Assembly: GCF_012939955.1 (NCBI RefSeq)
Contig: NZ_SPMY01000045.1
Location: forward strand, 62,001 to 126,000
Length of the DNA stretch: 64,000 nt
Direction: 5' to 3'
Source of the DNA: Candidatus Accumulibacter phosphatis
GTDB lineage: Bacteria; Pseudomonadota; Gammaproteobacteria; Burkholderiales; Rhodocyclaceae
Position 1 is the first letter of the stretch; each line of letters starts with the position of its first letter. A program made the position numbers and the translations under genes. This document shows, piece after piece, positions 36,659-45,828 of this stretch. The notes beneath the pieces are model-generated. The model was not told the DNA's origin and did not search any database. It saw only the letters and a program-made list of their open reading frames with translations.

Positions 36659-37390
36659 ATGAAGGGTATCCTGAATTTTCTGGCGAGAGCAAATCTGATT
36701 GAGCTCTCGGACGATGAGCGACTGGCCGCCGCCGAAGCTGAACAGGCCGCTGCCGACACGCAATCCTACGCTGCGGAGCCCGCAAGTGCTGCCGATATGC
36801 CCGTGGAAACAGGTGACGCTTCGCCGCCGGAATTGGCGACCGTTGGCGCTCCGGCAGAGCAACTCGCAGGTAGACAGGAAGGCATCCCCTTGCCCGACAT
36901 CTACGCCGCCGCCGCTGTGCCCGCTTCGCCGTATGCGGCAGAAAAGCTCCTGCGCCTGCTCGACGGCCTGCGAGCGATGGACGCCGGGACGCGGCACGCA
37001 GCGGTCCTGGCGATGGACGCGGCTGATGACAACTGGCAGATCGTCGATTGTGTGCGCGATGCCCAGTTCAAGATCTCGGCGCTCGGCGCCTACAAGGAGC
37101 AGCTGACAGGACAGTTGCAGAACGGCGAGCAGCAAGCAGCCGAGGTGATCGACCAGATCAAGCTTTCGCTCGACAAGTCGAGCGTGGCGATTCGCCAGCA
37201 GATCACCGAACTCGAACAGTTGCTCGAACGCGAAGTGACGCGCGCTGCGCAGGAAACGACGCGAGTCGAGGCCGGCCTGCGCGCGGCGCGCGAGTCAAGC
37301 ACGCGTGAAACCCGACGCATGGACGCCGAGATCGAGCGCCTGCGAGAAATTCCGAACAATTTCAAGGCGCCTGATAGCGCTGCGCACTAA
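36659..37390 (+). CDS. Coiled-coil protein, first gene of an eight-gene membrane system
   Basis: 243 residues, not recognised. Start ATG 36659 with GGGAGGTGG upstream. A short N-terminal hydrophobic helix (MKGILNFLARANLIEL) is followed by an acidic Ala-rich linker (about 25-90), a compact helical region (AAEKLLRLLDGLRAMDAGTR), and a long coiled coil (about 145-235; QQITELEQLLEREVTRAAQE). No signal peptide. The next gene starts 15 bases downstream, so it is probably co-transcribed with the transporter. Confidence 0.7.
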   Translation: MKGILNFLARANLIELSDDERLAAAEAEQAAADTQSYAAEPASAADMPVETGDASPPELATVGAPAEQLAGRQEGIPLPDIYAAAAVPASPYAAEKLLRLLDGLRAMDAGTRHAAVLAMDAADDNWQIVDCVRDAQFKISALGAYKEQLTGQLQNGEQQAAEVIDQIKLSLDKSSVAIRQQITELEQLLEREVTRAAQETTRVEAGLRAARESSTRETRRMDAEIERLREIPNNFKAPDSAAH

Positions 37391-37405
37391 GCAAGGAGAA
37401 GACAG

Positions 37406-39121
37406 ATGGCGCAACTGACACCGATGGCCAAGGGCCTGATTACGGTCATAATTCTCGGCGTCGCCGGATCGCTGGCCTGGAACCTGGGCCTCAAGGAGCG
37501 CTTTGCCGGCGGCGGCGATGCAGCGGCGCTCTCCACGCCAGCGACCGCTACTGCAGAGGCCGCGGCCAGAGCCCAGCCGCCGACACCGACCAGGGCGCAG
37601 CCCACGGCTGCGACCGCCAAAGCGGACGCCAAGAACGCAGCGCTCGGCACCCCGGGCAACCCCCTCAAGGTGAGCCTGGTCAGCTTCCACGGCTACGCAC
37701 CCGCCCTGGTCGCCAATGGCAATTCCCTGGACACGCAGCCGGGGTCGATTTACAGCAAGATAGGCCTGAATGTGCGCTTCGTGATTCAGGACGACATTCC
37801 GACGCTGGCGACGATCTTCGAATCCGGCGCGGCGCAGTGCGCATGGCGAACCTCAGACTTCTGGGCCCAGGAGCAACCGAACCTGCGTAACGCGGGCCTC
37901 GACGGCAAGGCGGTGATGATTGTCGATAACACGCAGGGAGGCGACGCGGTCATCGCCAGCGATCCAGCGGTGAAGGCCATCGAAGACCTGGCCGGACGTT
38001 CGGTGGCGCTGCTCCAGTTCACGCCGTCGCACGGCATCCTGATCGACGCGCTGGACAACGCCTCACTGACGGCGCGCAAGAAGGAAAGTGTCAAGATCGT
38101 CTTCATCAATGCCGAGGAAGGCACGGCCGGCGTGCGCGCCGCGCTCGAGTCCGGGCACGTCGATGCGGCGGTTCTCTGGGACCCGGACCTGGCCCTGGCG
38201 CTGCGCAACGTCAAAGGCGCGCACGTCGTCTACTCGACGAAGACGGCCACCAACCTGATTTTCGACGTCATGGTCTGCGACTCGCGCCTGCTGGCGAAGC
38301 CCGAGGGACAGGCCGTGGTCCAGAAGTTCGTCGAAGGCTGGATGGAAGGCGTGCCGGCAGCACGCGCCAATCCGGACAACGCGGTGGACGCGCTGGTCAA
38401 CACCGAGGAGTTCTTCAAGTTGCTCGCCGACAAGGAAGGCCGGCCTTTTGTCAAGAACCTGTTCCCGAACGTGGTGTGGACCGGCGTCGAAGAAAACGCC
38501 CGCATTCTCGGTCTGGCCGGTGGCACCAACCACTACGAGCGTGTCTACAAGCGTTTTGACGAGATCTACCGCAAGGCCGGCGCGCTGGCCAATCCAAAAT
38601 CGCCGGTGATCGCGCCGCAGGACAGCTTCGACTACCGCTTCATCAAGGCCATTCTGGCCCGTGATCAGCCGGCTGCGACCGCCGCCGCACAACCACAGAC
38701 CAGCTTCACGCAAGCCTCGCTCAAGGAAGCCACGCAACAGCAAGCGATGGTGACCAAGCCGGTGACCGTTGGTTTTGCCTCGGGCAGCACTGACTTGAGC
38801 AAGCGCGCCCATAAGACGATCGATGCCGAGATGGTGCCGTTCATCGAGAACAACGGCAAAGCCTACTTCGAAGTCAGCGGCAATTCCGACTCGACGGGCG
38901 CTCGCGAGGTGAATCAGCGTCTTTCGGAGGTCCGCGCCCGGGCCGTGGTCGACTATCTGGTCACGCAATGGGAGTTCCCGCGCGAGCGTTTCAAGATTGT
39001 CGGCAATGGCCCTGATCGTCCGCTGTGCAACGAAGCCAACGCCGCCGCCGAAGGCTTGTCCCTCGAAGACTGCCGAGCGCTTAACCGGAGCACCCGGGTA
39101 GCTGTGTTCGGCGGCCGTTAG
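37406..39121 (+). CDS. Membrane-anchored substrate-binding protein fused to an OmpA-type domain
   Basis: 571 residues. One N-terminal helix (GLITVIILGVAGSLAWNLGL) and a Pro/Ala-rich spacer lead to a NitT/TauT-type periplasmic binding domain (about 85-410; VSLVSFHGYAPALVANGN, ESGHVDAAVLWDPDLALA). The C-terminal OmpA_C domain (about 450-571) keeps the peptidoglycan-binding Asp in VSGNSDSTGAREVNQRLSEV and Arg in LNRSTRVAVFGG. The protein should sit in the inner membrane and reach the cell wall. It is followed by its permease and ATPase. The fusion is unusual for a binding protein. Ligand unknown. Confidence 0.85.
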   Translation: MAQLTPMAKGLITVIILGVAGSLAWNLGLKERFAGGGDAAALSTPATATAEAAARAQPPTPTRAQPTAATAKADAKNAALGTPGNPLKVSLVSFHGYAPALVANGNSLDTQPGSIYSKIGLNVRFVIQDDIPTLATIFESGAAQCAWRTSDFWAQEQPNLRNAGLDGKAVMIVDNTQGGDAVIASDPAVKAIEDLAGRSVALLQFTPSHGILIDALDNASLTARKKESVKIVFINAEEGTAGVRAALESGHVDAAVLWDPDLALALRNVKGAHVVYSTKTATNLIFDVMVCDSRLLAKPEGQAVVQKFVEGWMEGVPAARANPDNAVDALVNTEEFFKLLADKEGRPFVKNLFPNVVWTGVEENARILGLAGGTNHYERVYKRFDEIYRKAGALANPKSPVIAPQDSFDYRFIKAILARDQPAATAAAQPQTSFTQASLKEATQQQAMVTKPVTVGFASGSTDLSKRAHKTIDAEMVPFIENNGKAYFEVSGNSDSTGAREVNQRLSEVRARAVVDYLVTQWEFPRERFKIVGNGPDRPLCNEANAAAEGLSLEDCRALNRSTRVAVFGGR

Positions 39122-39140
39122 AGCCAGCGATCGAACGACG

Positions 39141-39938
39141 ATGAGCGAATTCTGGAACCCCTACGCGCCGCCGGATCCGCAGCGCCGCCGCTTGCTCGGT
39201 GTCGGCTCGGTGCTCGCCGTGCTGCTGCTGTGGAGCGCCGTCGCCGCTTCCGGGCTGGTCAGTCAGACCCGGCTGCCGGCACCCTGGGACGTCGTTTCGG
39301 CCTTTGCCTACCTGGCCTGGAGCGATGGCCACAGCATGCTCCTGACGGCAACGCTGTGGTCGGGCGGTCGGCTGCTCGTTGCCGGCCTGCTGGTGATCAT
39401 CATCGGCATTCCGATCGGCATCGTCATGGGCGCCGCGCCGCAGATCAATGCGGCACTGTCGCCGCTCGTCGATCCCTTCCGCTCGGCGCCGGTGGTGGCC
39501 CTGCTGCCCATTCTGGTGATGTGGATGGGTATCGGCGAGTCGATGAAGATCGCCTTTTTGTTCATCGGCGCCGTGGTGTACCTGATTCCGATGGTCCGCG
39601 ACGCCATTCAGGCGGTGCCGCAAAGCTACTGGATCGGCGCCCGCGATCTCGGCGCCACGCCCTGGGAATGCATCCGCCAGGCGGTGGTGCCCATGGCCAT
39701 GCCGCGCATCGCCGACGCGGTGATCGTCGCCTTCTCGGTGATGTGGACCTACATCACCGTCGCTGAATACGTGAATGCCCGTGAGGGACTTGGCCAGTTG
39801 ATCCAGAATGCTCGCCGCTTCAGCGCCTGGGATCAGGTGTTTGCCGGCATCATCGTCATCATTGCGCTGGCGCTGCTCACCTACCGCTTGATGATCTGGC
39901 TCAAGCGCCGCCTCTATCCCTGGGAAACACAGCAATGA
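39141..39938 (+). CDS. ABC transporter permease (NitT/TauT type)
   Basis: 265 residues with six hydrophobic helices. Features of the SsuC/TauC branch are LPAPWDVVSAFAYLAW, the EAA loop WIGARDLGATPWECIRQAVV, and VMWTYITVAEYVNAREGLGQ. The stop overlaps the ATPase start (ATGA). It should form the channel for the upstream OmpA-fused binding protein. Confidence 0.9.
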   Translation: MSEFWNPYAPPDPQRRRLLGVGSVLAVLLLWSAVAASGLVSQTRLPAPWDVVSAFAYLAWSDGHSMLLTATLWSGGRLLVAGLLVIIIGIPIGIVMGAAPQINAALSPLVDPFRSAPVVALLPILVMWMGIGESMKIAFLFIGAVVYLIPMVRDAIQAVPQSYWIGARDLGATPWECIRQAVVPMAMPRIADAVIVAFSVMWTYITVAEYVNAREGLGQLIQNARRFSAWDQVFAGIIVIIALALLTYRLMIWLKRRLYPWETQQ

Positions 39939-40804
39939 GTGCGCCAACGACGGCGGCCGGCAGGCCAGTCGCGGCAGCTGCCGCAAAGTCGGTTGCGGTG
40001 GCCCTCAAGGACATCGTTCAGGAATATCCGGTGCACTCCGGTGCCGTCACACGGGTGATCGATCGCGTCACCCTGAGCTTCGAGCAACCGGGGATCAACA
40101 TGCTGCTCGGTCCCTCCGGCTGCGGCAAGAGCACCCTGCTGCACATGCTTGGTGGCGTGCGGCCAATGGGCGTCAAGACGCCGACTTCAGGCAGCGTGAT
40201 GATCGACGGTGTCGAGTGCCACGGCGCCCACGACGATTCGGTGATGGTCTTCCAGCGCTATGCCAATCGACCCGACCTGTCGGTGTTCGACAATGTTGCC
40301 TTCCCGTTTCGGCTCAAGCTCTGGAAGTCGCGCGAGCCGGAAGCCGAATGGCGTCAGCGCGTCACCGACCTGCTCAAGGCTGTCGGTCTGGCGGACAAGG
40401 CCGGCCTACGGCCAGCGCAGCTCTCCGGCGGACAAAACCAGCGCGTCGCGCTGGCGCGGGCCCTGGTCCTGCGGCCGAAAATCCTGCTCATGGATGAGCC
40501 CTTCGGCGCCCTCGATGCGCAGACGCGCGAGGAAATGCAGCAGCTGCTGATCGACCTCTACCAGTCCTGGCCATGCCTGGTCGTTTTCGTCACCCACGAC
40601 GTGACCGAAGCGCTGCTCCTTGGCGACCGGGTAATCGTCCTGTCGGGCCAGCCGGCGCGTGTCGCCGACGATTTTCTGATCGGCGAACCGCGTCCGCGCG
40701 CGGCGGCATGGCAGCGCTCGGCGGCGGCTCAAGGCCTCGAGGAGCGCATTCTCGCCCAGCTCCACGCCAGTCCCGGCAAGGGCCAGGTCAGGGTCAGCAT
40801 CTAG
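39935..40804 (+). CDS. ABC transporter ATPase (NitT/TauT type)
   Basis: 289 residues. Walker [15 protein letters not shown], signature [16 protein letters not shown], Walker [13 protein letters not shown] and H-loop [11 protein letters not shown] are all intact. The N-terminal extension is Ala-rich. It overlaps the permease by 4 bases, and the next gene starts 2 bases after its stop. Confidence 0.92.
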   Translation: MSAPTTAAGRPVAAAAAKSVAVALKDIVQEYPVHSGAVTRVIDRVTLSFEQPGINMLLGPSGCGKSTLLHMLGGVRPMGVKTPTSGSVMIDGVECHGAHDDSVMVFQRYANRPDLSVFDNVAFPFRLKLWKSREPEAEWRQRVTDLLKAVGLADKAGLRPAQLSGGQNQRVALARALVLRPKILLMDEPFGALDAQTREEMQQLLIDLYQSWPCLVVFVTHDVTEALLLGDRVIVLSGQPARVADDFLIGEPRPRAAAWQRSAAAQGLEERILAQLHASPGKGQVRVSI

Positions 40805-40806
40805 CC

Positions 40807-41682
40807 ATGGCTGAAGAAACACCGCCGTACGTCAGGGAAGTCCTCACCAGTCAGGCCAATCTCTATGCGTTCCTCGGCTCGCTGGCCGCCGCGGCCCTGT
40901 TGTCGATCCCCTTCGGCTTCGGCATCGGGGCAGTGCCCTTGATTGCCTTTGCTGCCGGCGAAGTGCTCGCCGCCCTGCATGTCCCGTCCCTGCCCAGTTT
41001 TCGCGACCAGGTCGACCGCCGCTGGCGGGCCAAGGCGCGGCAGGCCTCGCGCGAACAACTGTTCGCGGAACTCCAGAAACGCGCCGCCAAACTGGAAGGC
41101 TATTCGAGCAGACTACGCACCTATCAAAGGATGCTGGAACGGGTCGATTCGCTCTACCAGCGCGCGGAAACCGGTCTTTCCCGGCTGCACTACCGGGACG
41201 TCGAGCAGCTCGACGACGTGACGCTGGAGTACCTTGGCCTGTGGTTGTCGGGTTTGGTGATGGATGATCGCGTCGAATCGATCAACCTGCAGGAAGTCGA
41301 TGCCATGCTGGCTGGCATCGAAAGAGAACTCGCCGCGCCGCGCCGGGGAGCCGATCTCCGGCAACTGCAGAAAGCGCGCGCCGACTACGTGGATCTGATC
41401 GAGCGGCATAACCGGATGCAGAGCCGCCGCCGGGCGCTAGAGGCGGCGATGCTGTCGATGCCCGACCAACTCGCCGAAATCTACCAGACGATCATGACCT
41501 TGCCGGCCTCCGAAGACATCGGTAACCGGCTCGAAGAGGCTGTCGGCAAACTGCGCCTGCAGGAAGACATCGAGGCCGATCTGGCCAGCGGCCTGGCCGA
41601 AGCACTGCCCGGGGTGGCCATGCCAAGCGCTGGCAGCGGCGCACGGCGCCTGGTGGCCGTGGCGAGCGCCAGCAGAAGCTGA
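40807..41682 (+). CDS. Membrane-anchored coiled-coil protein, function unknown
   Basis: 291 residues, start ATG 40807. Two adjacent hydrophobic segments near the N-terminus (LGSLAAAALLSIPFGFGIGA and VPLIAFAAGEVLAAL, about 22-58) suggest a hairpin in the inner membrane. The remaining about 230 residues are helical and charged (QLFAELQKRAAKLEGYSSRL; ARADYVDLIERHNRMQSRRR), presumably cytoplasmic. Not recognised. It links the transporter genes to the PspA/AAA/TerB genes. Confidence 0.72.
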   Translation: MAEETPPYVREVLTSQANLYAFLGSLAAAALLSIPFGFGIGAVPLIAFAAGEVLAALHVPSLPSFRDQVDRRWRAKARQASREQLFAELQKRAAKLEGYSSRLRTYQRMLERVDSLYQRAETGLSRLHYRDVEQLDDVTLEYLGLWLSGLVMDDRVESINLQEVDAMLAGIERELAAPRRGADLRQLQKARADYVDLIERHNRMQSRRRALEAAMLSMPDQLAEIYQTIMTLPASEDIGNRLEEAVGKLRLQEDIEADLASGLAEALPGVAMPSAGSGARRLVAVASASRS

Positions 41683-41789
41683 GAGGATTTGCCTGGAAAA
41701 TAGCGACTTTTTTGAAGGGTTGATGACGATCGCCGTCATTCGCTCACTCATACTTGGCCGGGGAACCGGTTTACGAAGGGAAGAAGGCA

Positions 41790-42503
41790 ATGGTTGATAT
41801 CAGTCTTGTGGGGCGTCTCTCCAACCTCTGGTCGGGCTTTGTCGCGCTGTGGATCACCGACGTGGAAAAGCGACATCCCGAAATCGCCTACCAGAACGCG
41901 ATCGATTCGATGATTGAAAAGTATGGCAAGTTGAAGACCGCCACGGCGGCAATCATGCGCCGCCGCGAGGACGTTTCGGCGCGCCTCGAAAGTGAGCGTA
42001 GCGAACTCGCGGCGGTCACCGCCGACCTCAACACCGCCCTGGCCACCGCTCAGGATGACCTCGGCATCGTCCTGATCCAGAAGAAGAACTCGCTCGACGC
42101 GAGCATCAAGGCGCTCGAACAGGAGATGGAGCAGGCGCGTACCGATACTCAGGAAGCGAAGGACTCGCTGCTGCAGGTCAAGTCCGAAATCCAGAAACTC
42201 AAGGACGAGAAGGACCGCATGCTGGCGCAGATGCTCAGCGCGCAGGCGCGCCTCAAGATCCAGAATCAGCTCGATGGTTTGTCGGTCGACGCCGAAGTGC
42301 GCGCCCTCGACAACGTCCGCGAACATATCAAGACGACTGTCGCCGAAGCAAAAATGGGCTCCGAAATGCGTGATTCCGACCTCGACGTCAAGCTCGCCAA
42401 GCTTCGCCAGAGTAGCGGCGCGGTGACCGCGCGTCAGCAGCTCGAGGAAATGAAGCGCGCACGTGCCGGCCAGGCGGATGCTGTCGCCGGCAAGTCGATG
42501 TAG
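41790..42503 (+). CDS. PspA/IM30-like coiled-coil protein
   Basis: 237 residues from ATG 41790 (AAGAAGG site). It is almost entirely helical, with an N-terminal amphipathic stretch ([20 protein letters not shown]) and a long coiled coil ([40 protein letters not shown]). This layout fits the PspA/Vipp1 superfamily of membrane-remodelling proteins. Assignment is from architecture and composition, not from a strict motif. Confidence 0.68.
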   Translation: MVDISLVGRLSNLWSGFVALWITDVEKRHPEIAYQNAIDSMIEKYGKLKTATAAIMRRREDVSARLESERSELAAVTADLNTALATAQDDLGIVLIQKKNSLDASIKALEQEMEQARTDTQEAKDSLLQVKSEIQKLKDEKDRMLAQMLSAQARLKIQNQLDGLSVDAEVRALDNVREHIKTTVAEAKMGSEMRDSDLDVKLAKLRQSSGAVTARQQLEEMKRARAGQADAVAGKSM

Positions 42504-42518
42504 CTGCCGCAGAACGCC

Positions 42519-44378
42519 ATGACCCGCAGCAGCCCCGCAGCCGCAGATCAGCCGCCACATCCATCACATTCACCGCGCCCACCACTGCCGGGCTGGGCGG
42601 AGACGCTGCGCCAGAAGTATCTGGCCGGCGAAGCTTCGGTTTTCGTCATCTACCGCAATGTCTTTGACCGCTATCAGGTCGGCGATCGCTATTACACGCT
42701 ATTGCCCTTGCTCAGCGAGGTGCTGCTCAAGGACAACAAACAGCAGATCTTCGAACTGAGCATCGACCGCGGCGTGCGCATCGTCCAGGGGAGCAGCGCG
42801 CAGGGAAAGATCGAGCTCTATCGCCATCTGGAAGGCAAGGGGCTGGCCGGGATCTTCGAATCGCTCGAGCGGCAGATGCTCGAGCAACGTTCGAGCGCCC
42901 TGCTGATTCCCTACGCGGGGACCCTTTTTCCGGCGGCCGAGCCGCACCTCCTGTCACTCGACGAGCGCGGAGCATTTACCGCCCTGCACCGCTGGTCGCT
43001 CGACGAAGAATTTTCCGATCGTGACAACGTCGTCATCCTGGTCAGCGAATCGCTGGCCGACATCAGCCCGGCTCTGCTGACGCATCCGCGCATCGTGGCC
43101 ATCGAGTTGCCGATGCCGGATCGTGAAGCGCGCCACGCGGCGATCGGGCATTACGCAGCCGGCATGCCCGCTGCTGAAGCCGATCTGCTGGCCGATCATA
43201 CCGCCGGACTACGCCTGATACAGTTGGCCAGCATCGTTGCCAGCGAAGCACCGCAGGCGCTCAGCGAGCAGCAACGACGAAGCCTGATCGTCGGACTGCT
43301 GCAGGGCAGTCCGAACGCCGAGCAGCGCGCGCAAAGACTCGCTGCGATCACCGCCGGCATGACGCCAGGCGAGATCCAGCAACTGGTCGACCCTACCCGG
43401 GCGCTGCCCGAAGAGGACCCGGCCGGCGAGATGCTGGCCGTCGTCCGCCAACGCAAGCGCGAGCTGATCGAGAAGGAGTGCGCCGGCCTGATCGAATTCA
43501 TCGAACCTCGGCACGGACTCGACAGCGTCGGCGGCAACGAGCACATCAAGAGTGAACTGCTCGAGATTGCCCGGCTGATGCGTAGCGGCGACCGAGCGCG
43601 GGCACCGATGGGTCTGCTCGCCGTGGGCCCGATGGGCGCCGGCAAGACCTTCGTCATCAAGGCCTTCCTCAAGGAGGCGGGATTGTCCGGCGTGGCGCTG
43701 AAGAACTTCCGCTCCAAGTGGGTCGGTTCGACCGAGGCCAACCTCGAACGGGTGCTGGCGACGGTCAAGGCCATGGGACCGATTGCGCTGCTCATCGACG
43801 AAGGCGACCGCAGCTTCGGCAGCACTGGCGATTCGGACGGTGGTACCGGTTCGCGAGTCATCGCCCGCCTCAAGGAGTTCATGTCCGACCCCGAGAACCG
43901 CGGCCAGGTGCTGTTCATCCTGATGACCAACCGCCCGGACAAGCTCGATACCGACATCAAACGTCCGGGGCGTCTCGATCGCAAGATTCCCTTCTTTTAC
44001 GCCGAAACGACCACTGAACGCGCCGCCGTCGTCGGCGCCATTTTTCGCCGCTACCAGGTCGCACTGCACCTCACCGACGCCGCCCTGCAAGAAGCCTGCG
44101 AAGTGCTGGAAGGCTATTCAAATGCTGACCTCGAAGCGCTCGCACTACTCGCTGCCGAATTTGCCGAACGCGCGCGGACAGCGCTGACCAGCGCGCTCCT
44201 GAAGCAGGCGATCGATGACTTCATGCCGCCGCAGGAGATCGCCATGGTGCGCTATATGGAGATGCTGGCGGTTTCGGAAACCTCTCGCCGCTCGCTGCTG
44301 CCGCAGCGCTTCCGCGCGCTATCGGTCCAGGAAGTGCAGACCCGACTCGCCGAGTTCAGGCGCCAGATCAACCTTTGA
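42519..44378 (+). CDS. AAA ATPase with degenerate N-terminal half (Ycf46-like layout)
   Basis: 619 residues. The N-terminal about 300 residues ([20 protein letters not shown] ... [20 protein letters not shown]) look like an ATPase-like domain without a P-loop. The C-terminal classical AAA module has Walker [10 protein letters not shown] (about 370-378), a pore-loop-like [19 protein letters not shown], Walker [13 protein letters not shown], sensor 1 MTNRPD and arginine-finger region [15 protein letters not shown]. Substrate unknown; a role on the PspA-like neighbour or transporter is inference. Confidence 0.82.
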   Translation: MTRSSPAAADQPPHPSHSPRPPLPGWAETLRQKYLAGEASVFVIYRNVFDRYQVGDRYYTLLPLLSEVLLKDNKQQIFELSIDRGVRIVQGSSAQGKIELYRHLEGKGLAGIFESLERQMLEQRSSALLIPYAGTLFPAAEPHLLSLDERGAFTALHRWSLDEEFSDRDNVVILVSESLADISPALLTHPRIVAIELPMPDREARHAAIGHYAAGMPAAEADLLADHTAGLRLIQLASIVASEAPQALSEQQRRSLIVGLLQGSPNAEQRAQRLAAITAGMTPGEIQQLVDPTRALPEEDPAGEMLAVVRQRKRELIEKECAGLIEFIEPRHGLDSVGGNEHIKSELLEIARLMRSGDRARAPMGLLAVGPMGAGKTFVIKAFLKEAGLSGVALKNFRSKWVGSTEANLERVLATVKAMGPIALLIDEGDRSFGSTGDSDGGTGSRVIARLKEFMSDPENRGQVLFILMTNRPDKLDTDIKRPGRLDRKIPFFYAETTTERAAVVGAIFRRYQVALHLTDAALQEACEVLEGYSNADLEALALLAAEFAERARTALTSALLKQAIDDFMPPQEIAMVRYMEMLAVSETSRRSLLPQRFRALSVQEVQTRLAEFRRQINL

Positions 44379-44388
44379 AGGAGCTCTT

Positions 44389-44841
44389 ATGTTTCCCCAG
44401 TTCGATGATGTTTCGCTCAATGCCGCCCAGACCGTCGCCGCCACCCAAATGCTGCTGCGCATCGCGCACGTCGATGGCACAAGAAGCGCGGAAGAAGTGG
44501 CCCTGATTGGCCAGTTCTATGATGCCTGTCGCAATGCGGCGCTGGATTGGCCCGCTTTCGCCTCCCTGCAGACCGAGACGCCCGCCAGCGACGCCGCCGG
44601 CCTATTCACGGAGCCGGCGCAGCGCGACATTCTCGTCGCCACCTGCCTGCTGGTGGCCTACGCCGACGGTGCTCTGATTGACGAAGAATTGGCGGCGGTT
44701 CGCGACGTCGCCGCCGAGATCGGCATGGCCGCGGCACGCGTCGACGAACTGCTGGCCCTGGTCAAGGACTACATGCTTGCCCAACTCGCCAGTCTGCCCG
44801 ACGCCCACTCGGTGGCGGTGGTGGCACGCGAGTTGGGCTGA
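44389..44841 (+). CDS. TerB-like helical protein
   Basis: 150 residues, start ATG 44389 with AAGGAG. An all-helical protein with two acidic repeats typical of TerB-like folds: MLLRIAHVDGTRSAEEVALI and LLVAYADGALIDEELAAV. TerB-like proteins are small, acidic, often metal-binding and frequently accompany membrane-stress ATPases. It is the last gene of the run starting at 36659. Confidence 0.75.
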   Translation: MFPQFDDVSLNAAQTVAATQMLLRIAHVDGTRSAEEVALIGQFYDACRNAALDWPAFASLQTETPASDAAGLFTEPAQRDILVATCLLVAYADGALIDEELAAVRDVAAEIGMAAARVDELLALVKDYMLAQLASLPDAHSVAVVARELG

Positions 44842-45146
44842 TGGGCGGATGGGCACTGGCAGCGCCGTCCAGCTGCTAGCAAAGTCAAATGCACAACTTA
44901 AACTAGATTGATAGTTGTCTTGACTCAGGGGACCACTTTACCGCCAAACGCATGGGCGTTCGAGCGGCCAGGATCACTTCGGACAACAAGGTCGAATGGG
45001 ACGAGGTCATTGCCGCCAGCGCACGAAACGACGGTCGAGACGATATTTGCCTGACTTAATGAGAATTGTCTTGGCATTCTGCCCAAGGTCTTCCTATACT
45101 TCCTGGATAACTAGAAACCTTTGAACCTTGCCAGAGGAGACATGTA
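44842..45146. other. Intergenic region before the hemerythrin gene
   Basis: 305 bases. A 36-codon frame at 44951 (MGVRAARITSDNKVEWDEVI ...) ends in TAA but has no ribosome site; I do not call it. The hemerythrin promoter lies at the right end. Confidence 0.5.
45071..45100 (+). promoter_or_regulatory. Candidate sigma70 promoter of the hemerythrin gene
   Basis: TTGGCA, an 18-base spacer and TATACT, 46 bases before the start codon. Both boxes are close to consensus. Confidence 0.6.
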
Positions 45147-45605
45147 ATGGAGATTGCTCTTTCCCCGTTTCTGCCAGAGGCTCTGTTGGTCCATTTGCCA
45201 GAAATTGACGCCCAGCACGAGGAGGTATTTACCCGCATCGAGTCGCTCAAGGCGGGCTGTTTTGAAAACATCTCCGTAGATATCGCCGAGTTCCAAGGCT
45301 TGATCGACTGCTTCGCACTGCATTTCGCCACCGAAGAGCGACTGGCCGATGAAGCCGGGGTGGATTTCACTGCCCATGCCGAGATCCACCGCGGCACTCT
45401 TGGCCTGCTACGCAAGGCGCTGGATGATGTCCGTAACGGCGGACACGACGCGCATTCCTTCCTGCGTTATGCCGAGTTCTGGTTTGAACGTCATATTAGG
45501 GAAGACGACAAGCGGTTCATTGCCACCCTGGCGCAACGCCGACACTTCACGCTTCCGAGTAGCCACTGGCCTGCCGTCGAACACTATTTTTCCGCCCGGG
45601 TCTGA
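45147..45605 (+). CDS. Bacteriohemerythrin
   Basis: 152 residues. The di-iron ligands are visible: His in EIDAQHEEVF, His and Glu in FALHFATEERL, the two His of AHAEIHRGTL, and His/Asp in ERHIREDDKRF. It is a stand-alone O2-binding protein with no fused signalling domain. The GAGGAG site precedes the ATG at 45147. A role in O2 delivery or sensing under changing aeration is plausible. Confidence 0.92.
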   Translation: MEIALSPFLPEALLVHLPEIDAQHEEVFTRIESLKAGCFENISVDIAEFQGLIDCFALHFATEERLADEAGVDFTAHAEIHRGTLGLLRKALDDVRNGGHDAHSFLRYAEFWFERHIREDDKRFIATLAQRRHFTLPSSHWPAVEHYFSARV

Positions 45606-45633
45606 GTCCACGCCTCGCCTGGCACGTATGTGA

Positions 45634-45828
45634 CTAGCGCCCGAAGGTAATCAGGCGCGGTCCTTGCCGTTCGCCCCAGGCCCCGAGTTTTCCGTCTGTT
45701 GCCAGTGCAAGCGTTGTTCCATTGCCAGCGGCGGCGGTGGCGATACGCTCCGCAATCGTGGTCGGCTCAACCGCGAAACGGTGGCCCGACACCCGCAGCG
45801 AGCCATCCTTGACTATCCGCTTGCGCAC
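45634..45828 (-). CDS. Possible small ORF (65 residues)
   Basis: Frame with coding-like composition (LRVSGHRFAVEPTTIAERIA and DGKLGAWGERQGPRLITFG). Its only reasonable start is GTG 45828 without a ribosome site, and it overlaps the end of the deacylase by 16 bases. No family recognised. It may be non-coding. Confidence 0.22.
   Translation of the reverse strand: MRKRIVKDGSLRVSGHRFAVEPTTIAERIATAAAGNGTTLALATDGKLGAWGERQGPRLITFGR

Noticed and set aside
44951-45061. 36-codon ORF before the hemerythrin gene
   Set aside because: No ribosome site and no recognisable homology; could be a remnant but cannot be supported.
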